From the NCBI GenBank assembly GCA_958408685.1, contig CATYLC010000009.1, positions 20,446 to 84,445 on the forward strand: a stretch of DNA of 64,000 nt, read 5' to 3'. The notes below the pieces were generated by a model that saw only the letters and a list, made by a program, of their open reading frames with translations, was not told where the DNA came from and did no database searches. Positions within the stretch are counted from its first letter, which is position 1; the number at the start of each line of letters is the position of its first letter. The position numbers and the translations under genes are program-made. This document shows positions 50,170 to 58,800 of this stretch, in pieces. Source of the DNA: an uncultured Collinsella sp. Its GTDB lineage: Bacteria > Actinomycetota > Coriobacteriia > Coriobacteriales > Coriobacteriaceae.

Positions 50170-50232
50170 ACCATCACAACATTCGACGTTTTTTGCCAAA
50201 ATCGGGAAAAGCATCGAATGTTGTGATGGTTT
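50170..50232. repeat. Palindrome family B, copy 2
   Basis: Identical over 63 bases, same orientation, to 48928-48990. It follows the nuclease-like gene by 40 bases. Confidence 0.92.
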
Positions 50233-50364
50233 GTGTGTTGAGGATGGGCTTGGGAAGCCGGTCTTGCTCGAAGCGACCTGTCCTGTCGTACGGGTGTCGG
50301 CATGATTCTCTCGTGGGGTATTATGTTTTCCGAAGAATAAAAAGCCGCGTGAGGGGAGGGCTGC

Positions 50365-51420
50365 GTGGACGGGCACGTGCAACATGACGGTTTTGGCCGC
50401 GACATCAACTACCTGCGCATTGCCGTTACCGACAAGTGCAATTTCCGCTGCATCTATTGCATGCCGGCCGATGGCGTGGCACCCCGTGCACACGACGAGC
50501 TACTCAGCGCCGAGGAAATCGCCCGCTTTGTGCGCTTGGTGGCGGGGGAGGGCATTCGCCGCGTGCGCCTGACGGGCGGCGAGCCGCTGGTCAGCCGCCG
50601 TATCATCCCGCTTATTCGTGACATCCGCGCGATTCCGCAGATCGAGGACATCTCGCTTACCACCAATGGCGCCCTGCTGCCCAAGCTGGCACCGCAGCTC
50701 AAAGATGCCGGGCTTAACCGCGTCAACATCTCGCTCGACACACTCGACCCCGAGCTGTTTGGAAAGATTACGCGCCTGGGCCGGCTCGAACAGACCATGG
50801 CTGGTATCGACGCGGCGCTGGCTTGGGGCTTTGAGCCCGTTAAGGTCAACTGCGTTGTTGTGCGCCGGCTCAACCAGGATGTGGCGGCCCTCGCGCGCTT
50901 GACCGTCGATCGCCCCATCCACCTGCGCTTTATCGAATATATGCCCATCGGCGACGAGCACACGAGCTCGCATTGCGCTGTGGACCTGCATGCGCCCGCG
51001 CTCAATCCCGAGCTGTGGGATGCGAGCGATACCGTGCCGAGCGGCGAGCTGCGGGTGCGCATCAATGCCGGGGCCACCGCGGCGGGCCTGGGCGAGCTCG
51101 AGCCGCTCGACATCAACGACGCTCCTGCCGGCGCGGGCCCTGCACGCTACTGGCACTTTCCGGGCGCGGCGGGAACGGTTGGCTTCATTAGCGCCATGTC
51201 CAATCATTTTTGCGCGAATTGCAACCGTCTGCGCCTGACGGCCGATGGCAACGTGCGTCCGTGCCTGTTCAGCGATGCCGAATATTCGGTGCGTGAGGCG
51301 CTGCGCCGTGGTGATGATATGCAGGTACTTTCGATTTGGCGCGATGCCGTGGCCCACAAACCGCAGGAACACGCGATAATTGAGGGCACGCAACGATTTA
51401 TGTCCCAAATCGGAGGATGA
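50365..51420 (+). CDS. moaA: GTP 3',8-cyclase (molybdenum cofactor synthesis)
   Basis: A 351-residue radical SAM enzyme that converts GTP to 3',8-cyclo-GTP, the first step of molybdopterin synthesis. The N-terminal cluster motif CNFRCIYC (about 24-31), LTGGEPL, and the C-terminal second cluster motif CANCNRLRLTADGNVRPC (about 283-300) are all present. The protein ends in Gly-Gly, as required for MoaA. GTG 50365 follows GAGGGGAGGG. The moaC-mobB gene starts four bases after the stop. Confidence 0.95.
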   Translation: MDGHVQHDGFGRDINYLRIAVTDKCNFRCIYCMPADGVAPRAHDELLSAEEIARFVRLVAGEGIRRVRLTGGEPLVSRRIIPLIRDIRAIPQIEDISLTTNGALLPKLAPQLKDAGLNRVNISLDTLDPELFGKITRLGRLEQTMAGIDAALAWGFEPVKVNCVVVRRLNQDVAALARLTVDRPIHLRFIEYMPIGDEHTSSHCAVDLHAPALNPELWDASDTVPSGELRVRINAGATAAGLGELEPLDINDAPAGAGPARYWHFPGAAGTVGFISAMSNHFCANCNRLRLTADGNVRPCLFSDAEYSVREALRRGDDMQVLSIWRDAVAHKPQEHAIIEGTQRFMSQIGG

Positions 51421-51424
51421 TCAT

Positions 51425-52729
51425 ATGGCCAAGAGCAGGTACGCCGATGCCACCAAGGCCGCTCGCAGGGCCGCGATGTCTGCCCACAAAGTCACGGCTG
51501 CGGCGAATGCTGGCAACGCCGACGGGTCTGCGCGGCCGACTGTCAGCGCTGCCACCGAGCCCGCCCGTGACGCCCGTCGCGACGAGCTGACGCACGTGGA
51601 CGCCAAGGGCGAGGTTCGCATGGTCGACGTGTCCGACAAGGCCGAGACCCATCGCATCGCCATCGCCGAGGGCACCATCCTCATGCACCCCGAGACGCAA
51701 GCCATGGTGCTGCAGGACCGCGCCAAAAAGGGCGACGTGCTTGCCTGCGCGCGCGTGGCGGGCATCATGGCCATCAAGCGCACGAGCGACATCATCCCCA
51801 TGTGCCATCCGTTGCTCATTACCAAGAGCAAGTGCGACATTGCGCCCATCGCTTCGTCGGGGACGCCGGCCGAGGACGTGCCCGAGGGCTGGGCGCCGGC
51901 GCGCGTGGACGGACAGGTTGGCTTTCACGTGCTGGTCACGGCGGGCGTGACGGGCAAGACGGGCATCGAGATGGAGGCGTTGACCGGCGCGAGTGCCGCG
52001 TGTCTGACCATCTACGACATGTGCAAGGCCGTCGATCGCGGCATGGAGATCGTTGACGTGCGCCTGCTGCACAAGGAGGGCGGCCGCTCGGGCGTGTGGG
52101 ATCGTGCAGAGCGTCAGGCCGCTGCCGTTGAGCCCGTGGCCGCTGACGGTGCCGCGCCCGCAAGCGCACCCGTCGCCGTCGCGTCCGCAGCTCCGACACC
52201 GGCCGTCCCCACGATCGCGTTTATCGGCTACCAAAACTCGGGCAAGACCACACTCGTCGAGAAGGTCATTGCCGAGCTCACCCGCCGCGACCTGCGCGTG
52301 GGTTCACTCAAGCATCACGGGCACCACGGCTTTGATATCGATGTGCCCGCTAAGGATACGTGGCGCCATCACCAGGCCGGATCTAAGCACGTGGGGCTCA
52401 TCTGCGCCACGCGCTGGGCGGAGTACGCCGACACGCGCGAGGAGGACGAGATGCCCGCGCGTGAGCTGCTGTCGCGCTACAACGATGTCGACGTGGTGAT
52501 CATCGAGGGCTACAAGACCGAGGGCTTCGACAACATCGTCGTCGCGCGATCGGGTGTCGACCGTTTGCGCGGCAAGAGCTCGCTCGACCTGGTCGATGGC
52601 CACACGCTGGCCCTTGCCTGCAACGAGGCCCTGGCGCGTCAGGCCTTCGACGCCGGCTTTGCGACCCGAGCTATTAACATCAACGACGCCCGAGCCATCT
52701 GCGATCTCATCCAAGATCATCTGGCCTAA
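51425..52729 (+). CDS. moaC: MoaC-MobB fusion protein
   Basis: A 434-residue fusion. Residues about 50-220 are MoaC (cyclic pyranopterin monophosphate synthase): LTHVDAKGEVRMVDVSDK, IPMCHPLLITK, EMEALTGASAACLTIYDMCKAVD and the Lys-x-GGRSG end. An Ala/Pro-rich linker (about 225-260) leads to MobB (about 262-434) with P-loop GYQNSGKTTLVEK, LKHHGHHGFDID and IIEGYKTEGFDNIVVAR. MoaC completes the MoaA reaction; MobB binds GTP and assists attachment of GMP to molybdopterin. ATG 51425 follows CGGAGGATG. It is cotranscribed with moaA. Confidence 0.93.
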   Translation: MAKSRYADATKAARRAAMSAHKVTAAANAGNADGSARPTVSAATEPARDARRDELTHVDAKGEVRMVDVSDKAETHRIAIAEGTILMHPETQAMVLQDRAKKGDVLACARVAGIMAIKRTSDIIPMCHPLLITKSKCDIAPIASSGTPAEDVPEGWAPARVDGQVGFHVLVTAGVTGKTGIEMEALTGASAACLTIYDMCKAVDRGMEIVDVRLLHKEGGRSGVWDRAERQAAAVEPVAADGAAPASAPVAVASAAPTPAVPTIAFIGYQNSGKTTLVEKVIAELTRRDLRVGSLKHHGHHGFDIDVPAKDTWRHHQAGSKHVGLICATRWAEYADTREEDEMPARELLSRYNDVDVVIIEGYKTEGFDNIVVARSGVDRLRGKSSLDLVDGHTLALACNEALARQAFDAGFATRAININDARAICDLIQDHLA

Positions 52730-52768
52730 AACCTGCCAAAAAGGGACAGGTTTATTTTGGCAGGTTTT
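52728..52768. repeat. Palindrome family D, copy at the moaC-mobB end
   Basis: AAAACCTGCCAAAA (52728-52741) pairs with TTTTGGCAGGTTTT (52755-52768). It overlaps the stop codon region of moaC-mobB and could terminate transcription. An inverted relative is at 22064. Confidence 0.85.
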
Positions 52769-52787
52769 ATCTGGGCAAACGTCATTT

Positions 52788-52820
52788 CCACCACAAAGGG
52801 GCCAGGCACCTTTGTGGTGG
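52788..52820. repeat. Palindrome family A, copy 2
   Basis: CCACCACAAAGG (52788-52799) pairs with CCTTTGTGGTGG (52809-52820), followed by TTTTT. Confidence 0.85.
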
Positions 52821-52993
52821 TTTTTGCTTTGGTAGATGTGTGGGGCATGCCTTACAATCTACCAAGTAGTTCATGACGGGCGAAAACGGAGGGAAGGGGC
52901 TTGATGCGTCCTTAATGTTTCATGCGGATAGATTGATTTGGCAGACGGTGGCGAATGCCCGCCGTCCACATTCGTATGAAACAAGGAGCCTCC

Positions 52994-54280
52994 ATGCTCA
53001 CCCATCTTTTCTCAAAGCCTCAATCATCGCTGTCCATGCAGGCCAAGCGCCTGGTGGCGATGCGCTTTCTCATCTACACCGGTTTTCAGACCAGCTACTT
53101 TATCGGCGTTATCGGAACACTCACCTATGCAGACGATGCCTCGGTCGTGGCGACATCGCTGGCCGTCCTTTTTATGAACGTATTCGTGATCTTGGGATCC
53201 TTTGCGGGTGGCGCTGCGCTCGACGCCTGGGGCCCGCGCCGTCATTTCTTGCTGAGCATCGTGGGCACGCTGGCAACCGGCGCGGCGATCCTCGTTTTTG
53301 GCAGCGCGACCGGCATCGTCCTGCTCGGCGCGGTGCTCCTGGGCTTTGTGATGGGATTCGCCCAGCCCATCGCTACGTCCTATCCAGCCTACCTCACCGA
53401 TGATCCTCTCGAGCTCAAAGGCATCAACTCCGCCATAGCCATGTTTTCAAACGTGAGTATCATCGTTGGCCCCACATTGGGCGGCTTTGTCGCGGCGGCT
53501 GCGTCGTCGCGCGCGGTGTTTGTGCTCATGATGCTCTTTACCGCATTGGCGCTCATTGCCGGCTGGGACTTTAGGCAAAGTGCAGGTCAGGCCGCCACAC
53601 ACGAAGGCAAACCCGCGATCGGCGACATCACATCGGATAAGGCCAGCCAAAGCTCCGACCCCAACACATCTTCCCGTGCAACCTTCGCGACTAGCATCAA
53701 GACAGTCTTCGCCAACAGCGTCCTCGCCCTGCTGTTCTGCATTATTTTCCTTTCGAACTTTGGCTACGGTGCCTTCGATCCACTGGAGTCGTTCTTCTAC
53801 CGCGATGTTCTGCATGTCGGTGTTGAGTGGATGGGCTGGCTTTCGTCGGCCTCGGGCGTGGGCGCGGTGCTGGGCGCCGTCGTTGCGCTCCGCTTGCCGC
53901 TGCACTTGGTAAACCTAAAAACGCTGCTCGTGGCACTTATGTTCGTGGGCCTGGGAAGTCTGCTCTATGTGGGAACACCGTACGTGGGCGTAGCCCTTGT
54001 CGGCCAGATTGTCCTTGGTGTGGCCTGGGGCGTCGTCAACCCGCTCCACAACACGATTGTCCAAACGACGGCTCCGCTCGAGCAGCTCGGTCGCGTCAAC
54101 TCGGTCATGGGCTTTGGCAACATGTTCGCCGGCGTGGCGCCGCTGGCGATTGCCCCGTGGCTGGCGGCGACATTTGGCGTGCAGCAGACACTCGTGGGGG
54201 CAGGCATGGTCGTGACGGCGGTTCCCGCGACGCTGCTGCTGTTTGGACGCCGACATTTGGATCGTGCCGCAAGGCAGTAA
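52994..54280 (+). CDS. MFS transporter
   Basis: A 428-residue 12-helix major facilitator protein. Helix 1 follows a short basic N-terminus (MLTHLFSKPQSSLSMQAKRLVAMRF); the helix 2-3 loop has the motif A-like GAALDAWGPRRHF; helix 5 contains IIVGPTLGGFVAAA. A central cytoplasmic loop (about 200-235) is Ser/Thr/Lys-rich. It resembles ENTS/macrolide-type exporters, but the substrate is unknown. ATG 52994 follows AAGGAGC. It is followed at once by palindrome family B. Confidence 0.85.
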   Translation: MLTHLFSKPQSSLSMQAKRLVAMRFLIYTGFQTSYFIGVIGTLTYADDASVVATSLAVLFMNVFVILGSFAGGAALDAWGPRRHFLLSIVGTLATGAAILVFGSATGIVLLGAVLLGFVMGFAQPIATSYPAYLTDDPLELKGINSAIAMFSNVSIIVGPTLGGFVAAAASSRAVFVLMMLFTALALIAGWDFRQSAGQAATHEGKPAIGDITSDKASQSSDPNTSSRATFATSIKTVFANSVLALLFCIIFLSNFGYGAFDPLESFFYRDVLHVGVEWMGWLSSASGVGAVLGAVVALRLPLHLVNLKTLLVALMFVGLGSLLYVGTPYVGVALVGQIVLGVAWGVVNPLHNTIVQTTAPLEQLGRVNSVMGFGNMFAGVAPLAIAPWLAATFGVQQTLVGAGMVVTAVPATLLLFGRRHLDRAARQ

Positions 54281-54345
54281 AAACCATCACAACATTCGAT
54301 GAAAATCGCGATTTTGCCGAAAAACGTCGAATGTTGTGATGGTTT
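54280..54345. repeat. Palindrome family B, copy 3 in reverse orientation
   Basis: AACCATCACAACATTCGA and TCGAATGTTGTGATGGTT arms are conserved; the spacer reads as the reverse complement of copies 1 and 2 with several changes. It begins at the stop codon of the MFS gene. Confidence 0.85.
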
Positions 54346-54377
54346 GCGCTCCGGGCCGGGACACCCTTCGGGTCCGG

Positions 54378-54410
54378 CCACCACAAAGGGGCCAGACGCC
54401 TTTGTGGTGA
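54378..54410. repeat. Palindrome family A, copy 3
   Basis: CCACCACAAAGG (54378-54389) and CCTTTGTGGTGA (54399-54410), with one terminal mismatch; no T-run follows. Confidence 0.75.
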
Positions 54411-54497
54411 TCGGGTCCCAACGGCCTGTGCCTTGGTATACCATGTACGCCGTTCGCGAATACACCCCACACCGCCGCACAACCCAGAAAGGCCCCC

Positions 54498-55319
54498 ATG
54501 GACACCACCTTCAGCCACATCAAAGCCGTGTTCTGCGATATCGACGGCACGCTGCTCACGAGCCAGCACACGGTGTCCCCGCGCACCGTGGCGGCGATTC
54601 GCGCTCTGCGTGAGCGCGGCGTGCTGTTTGGTCTGTGCACCGGACGCGACGCCCAGGCGACCGAAGCCATGTTTGGGCTCTGGGGTATTGACGGCCTGGT
54701 AGACGTGCTGGTGGGCTGCGGTGGCGCCGAGATCATCGACCGCGCGCACGACGTCAACGAGCTGAGCTATCCGCTGCCGGGCGAGACCATCGCCCGCATC
54801 TGCAAGCACATGGCGGACCTTCCGGCAACGCCCGTCTGCCCCCGAGACGGCGTGTTCTACGTGCCCGAGAGCAACGCGTGCGTCGAGCACCTGTCGCGCG
54901 TCGACGGCGTGCCCTACCAGGTGGTCGATTTTGCCGAGTTTTTGCGCGAGCCGCAGCCCAAGGTGATGTTTACCATGGCGCCCGAGGTGATGCCGCGGGT
55001 GATTGAGCGGGCGTCGACGTTTGCCGACGACACTGTTAAGGCGGCGGCTCTGCAAACCACGCAGCGGCTCTACGAGTTCATGGATCCGCGCGTGTCCAAG
55101 ACGCGCGGCCTTGTGCGCGTGGCGGAGCTCAACGACATGGGGCTCCAGAACATCTGCGTGTTTGGCGATGCCGATAACGACACCTGCATGGTGGCCGACG
55201 CCGGCGTGGGCGTGGCCATGGCAAATGGCAGCGACGCCACCCGCTCCGCCGCCGATTTTGTAACCGCCAGCAACGACAAAGACGGCATCGCGATCTTTAT
55301 CGAGGAGCATCTGCTGTAG
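54498..55319 (+). CDS. Cof-type HAD-superfamily phosphatase
   Basis: A 273-residue HAD hydrolase of the Cof/YbiV class (type IIB cap). Motif I is FCDIDGTLLTS (about 12), motif II GLCTGRDAQ (about 46), and motifs III/IV GDADNDTCMVADAGVGVAM (about 225). Members dephosphorylate sugar phosphates, FMN or PLP-type substrates; the substrate cannot be assigned. ATG 54498 follows AGAAAGGC. It is flanked by family A palindromes on both sides. Confidence 0.88.
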   Translation: MDTTFSHIKAVFCDIDGTLLTSQHTVSPRTVAAIRALRERGVLFGLCTGRDAQATEAMFGLWGIDGLVDVLVGCGGAEIIDRAHDVNELSYPLPGETIARICKHMADLPATPVCPRDGVFYVPESNACVEHLSRVDGVPYQVVDFAEFLREPQPKVMFTMAPEVMPRVIERASTFADDTVKAAALQTTQRLYEFMDPRVSKTRGLVRVAELNDMGLQNICVFGDADNDTCMVADAGVGVAMANGSDATRSAADFVTASNDKDGIAIFIEEHLL

Positions 55320-55332
55320 CGCCGGGGCAGAA

Positions 55333-55365
55333 CCACCGCAAAGGGAGCAGGCTCCTTTGCGGTGG
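55333..55365. repeat. Palindrome family A, copy 4 with a compensatory base change
   Basis: CCACCGCAAAGG (55333-55344) and CCTTTGCGGTGG (55354-55365). Relative to the other copies both arms changed (A to G, T to C), so pairing is kept. Confidence 0.8.
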
Positions 55366-55505
55366 CCTCAGGCGATTTGGGCGAATTGATGCCTAAAAAC
55401 TGCGCGAAAATTCAGATATGGTTGTCTGAACATTACGCTTCTAACTACCGATAAGATAAAGATATTCCCATCAATTTAGTAGTCTATTCCTCCCGGTTAA
55501 TGACC

Positions 55506-55535
55506 TACCGTTCACGGCGGATTTTCGACCGTTCA
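55506..55535 (+). promoter_or_regulatory. LytTR-type direct repeat upstream of the pilus operon
   Basis: TACCGTTCA (55506-55514) and GACCGTTCA (55527-55535) are 9-bp direct repeats separated by exactly 12 bp, the layout bound by LytTR-domain response regulators (AgrA, ComE). Just downstream, TTTGCTC-TT-GAGCAAA (55543-55558) is a perfect palindrome and a second operator candidate. Confidence 0.5.
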
Positions 55536-55704
55536 CAGGATGTTTGCTCTTGAGCAAAATGTTGTGCAAATAAATAAAATGCTATTAAAAACTGATAACT
55601 AACTTAATTACCAGTAGAAATAGATATTTCATAGCGAATAAACGAAGGTTAATCCGAGCAAATGTCAAGAGAATTGATAATTCGCTACAAAACTATCGGT
55701 ATTT

Positions 55705-55734
55705 TTGCTTAGATGTTCAAACAATCGTTACAAT
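55705..55734 (+). promoter_or_regulatory. Candidate promoter of the pilus operon
   Basis: TTGCTT (55705-55710), 18-bp spacer, TACAAT (55729-55734), about 90 bases upstream of the first start codon. The whole 55380-55740 region is AT-rich and otherwise without a gene. Confidence 0.5.
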
Positions 55735-55823
55735 AGTATTACTAAGCGTGCGCAATTACAGGTTGCGCAGATACGTTTGATAGTGAAAGAGCAAGATCGC
55801 GGTCTCTTGGGGAGGAGACATCG

Positions 55824-58800
55824 ATGAAAGCGAATTCAGAAAAAACTAAGCAGAGTAAAAAAGCGACGCGCCGTGTACTGGCAGGCGTTTTGTGCGGAGC
55901 CTCCGTGTTGAGCCTGGTACTGTCGCTCGTCATGCCTCCGATCTCGCAGGCCATTGCCAACGATGCCCAGACGGTTCCTGCCGAGGAAACTGTGATGGGG
56001 GGGGGTTCCTCAAGTGAGTCTACTGATGTAGATAACACCAACAACGGGGATACCGAAAACCAGAATAGTGACGAGACCAAGAACGGCGCGAGCGAGCACA
56101 ACGTCGCAGCAGGCTCGACTGCCGATAGCGCGGAAGTTAAGGGTGCCGAGCGGCCTTCCGACGCACAGCCTTCCGATAATGAAAATAGCGACGAAAACGC
56201 TATCGCTCCCGTCAGTGACGATGGCTATATCGAGGTAAACGGTGACGTTGCTGGACGATTCACCGGTGGCGGTACGTTTCGACTGACGGGTTATGCCTAT
56301 TCGAATCAGCAGATTGCCATCAACAAAGACACCACCATCGATCTTAACGGCAACATGCTCTGCCATGGTTCCGGCAACAAAGACTCCTTCTTTGTTGTCA
56401 AAGAAGGAGCCACACTCACTATCGAGGATTCAGGTAAAACTTCAGGTAAAACAATAGACAAACAGTCTCGGGTCGAAACGACGGCGGGTCAGCCTGCGAC
56501 TATGACATGGGAAAAGGGAGACGGGTCTAGCTCTAATGGCGGCGCACCCAAGAGTCTTACTTACTATGAGACTAAGAGCACGCCCAATACAGATGGACTT
56601 TGCACCACCGAGACTACGTACAAGCATGACGTTACGGGCTTTGGCGCTATCGTTGCGGCATCGGACAGAGGTTCCGTACAGCAAGTGGTCACCGTTGAAG
56701 AGGGCAGCACGCTCGATCTCAAGGGCGGCATGATTACCACGGCCGCCAGTCTGAGCGATAACGGCCATGTGATTCTTTCTATGGGTAAGGTCACAATCGA
56801 AGGCGGTTACGTCACCAACGGCAACCGCGGTGGCTGGGGCGGTGGTCTGTGCATAACGGGCGCGAATGCCAGCCTTGAAATGACAGACGGCGTGGTCGCG
56901 GGAAACAAGGCAGCTTCTGGCGGCGGCGTCTACGCTGACAATGGAGCCACCTTGAAGCTTACGGGTGGAATCATCTCTGGCAACGCTACGTATTCTGATT
57001 CGGATGGTCTCGGTGGCGGCATCTTGGTTTCGGGCGGTAGTGTGACCGTTTCTGGTGGCTACATCACTAACAATAAATACGCCAAGTATTGCGGCAAGGA
57101 TGGCCTGGGTAACCACGGTGGAGCTGGGCTTGCTGCCAATAACGGCGCCCATGTCACGATTTCCGATGGCCAGATTACTGGCAACTATTCCGAGGAAGCT
57201 GGCGGCGGCGTTTACGTTACCAATATTTTTCGACAAGATATGGCATGGCTCAAAATTACGGGAGGAATTATTGCCTCTAACGTGAGCTTCCGATCTGAGG
57301 GTGCTGGCATTCGAGTGGGCCAGAAGGTTGACGCGATGATTGGCGACGCTCCAGACAACAACGGCACTCCAGGCAGCAAAGTCTACATCACTAACAACTG
57401 CTGCATGTCTCGCTTTGACTGGGGCGGCGGCGGCATCTTTGTTCAGGGTGATTCGCATGTTGCAGCATCTAATGCTGGCAGGCTCTTTGTGTACAACTCG
57501 TACATTGGCGCCAATACGGCTGGCGGCTACGGCGGCGGCGTTGCAGTCTGCCCCACGGGCAAGACGTTGGTAACGAACACTTATGGCACGGCGATTTTTG
57601 GCAACACTGACGCTGGAAACGCCGGTTCTTACGATAGTGAAAACAATGATGGTAACCCCCATCTTTCTGGCGGCGGCAGCAATAAGTATCAAGACAAGGT
57701 CGCCTATGAATCGATCGATAAAAAAACCAACGAACATGTTTTTCGTAACAGTGGTCATGCCGATTTCTTCCTCGCGGCGGAAGGTCACACAACGCCGGTC
57801 GCAGTGGTAAGCGGCAAGATGCTTGGCGATATAGACGCCAGGTATTCGGGAAGCATTGAGCTAACGGATCGAATCACCATCCCCGCCAACGGTGTTGCTC
57901 AGGTAAAAAATAGCATCGGTCTGACTTCGGGTGTTAGTGCCACGGATAAAACGGCGACTGAAGCAGTACAGAAAAATGCGACAACCTTCATCACGGGCAA
58001 CCATTCTTGGAACCATGGTGGCGGCATCATGTCGAATGGCGACTTGTACTTGGGTCAGCCAGCAGACACGTATGTCTATCCGAGCCTTAAGCTGAAGGCG
58101 ACCAAGGCGCTGAAAAATAAGAAGACCAACGAAAACATGACGCTCGACACAAACCAGTTCCCCTTCTCCTTCTCCGTCTACCGTAAGGATTCGGATGGCG
58201 CGTCGACGCCCTCTTGGGATGGCGAAACATTCAACAGTGGTGGCTGCAAGCCGGTTAAATCTGCCCCGAATAACGCTGATGGCAACATTACCTTTGATCT
58301 TAGCAATGACCTTAGCAATGAACTTAGCAAGCAGCCCTTAGCGAGTGATACTGGCAAAATTAGATACTCATACTACTTGGTCGAAGATGCGGACAATATT
58401 CCTGGTGTTGATTACGATCATGCTGTATACGAGATTAACGTGACAGTCGAATACAACAAGACTTTACTTATGTCTGTTCCGATAAAGAATAATTCGAATT
58501 CGAATTCGACTAAAGATCTTAACGTCTATAACTACACGATTGATAATGTGTCCGTGACTAAGAATCCTGGGGGTTCAGCTAACTCTCAGGGCCATGTGCG
58601 ACTAGATGATGGCTATTATTCGATTGCCGACTCCGGTGGGGGAAGTACATTCACCAACAAGTACACCCCTAGTGTTTCCTGGACTCCTAAGGCGACTAAG
58701 GTCGTTGAGGGTGGCGAGATGAAGGAGTTTACACTTCAGCTTGCGAAAGACAGCAAATTTGAAGACATCATCGGTACTGCCGTGACCTCTGGTAATGAAA

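Noticed and set aside
48926..54345. Family B palindromes read as small proteins (KPSQHSTFF... or TITTFDVF...)
   Set aside because: The same residues appear on both strands because the DNA is palindromic; there are no ribosome binding sites.
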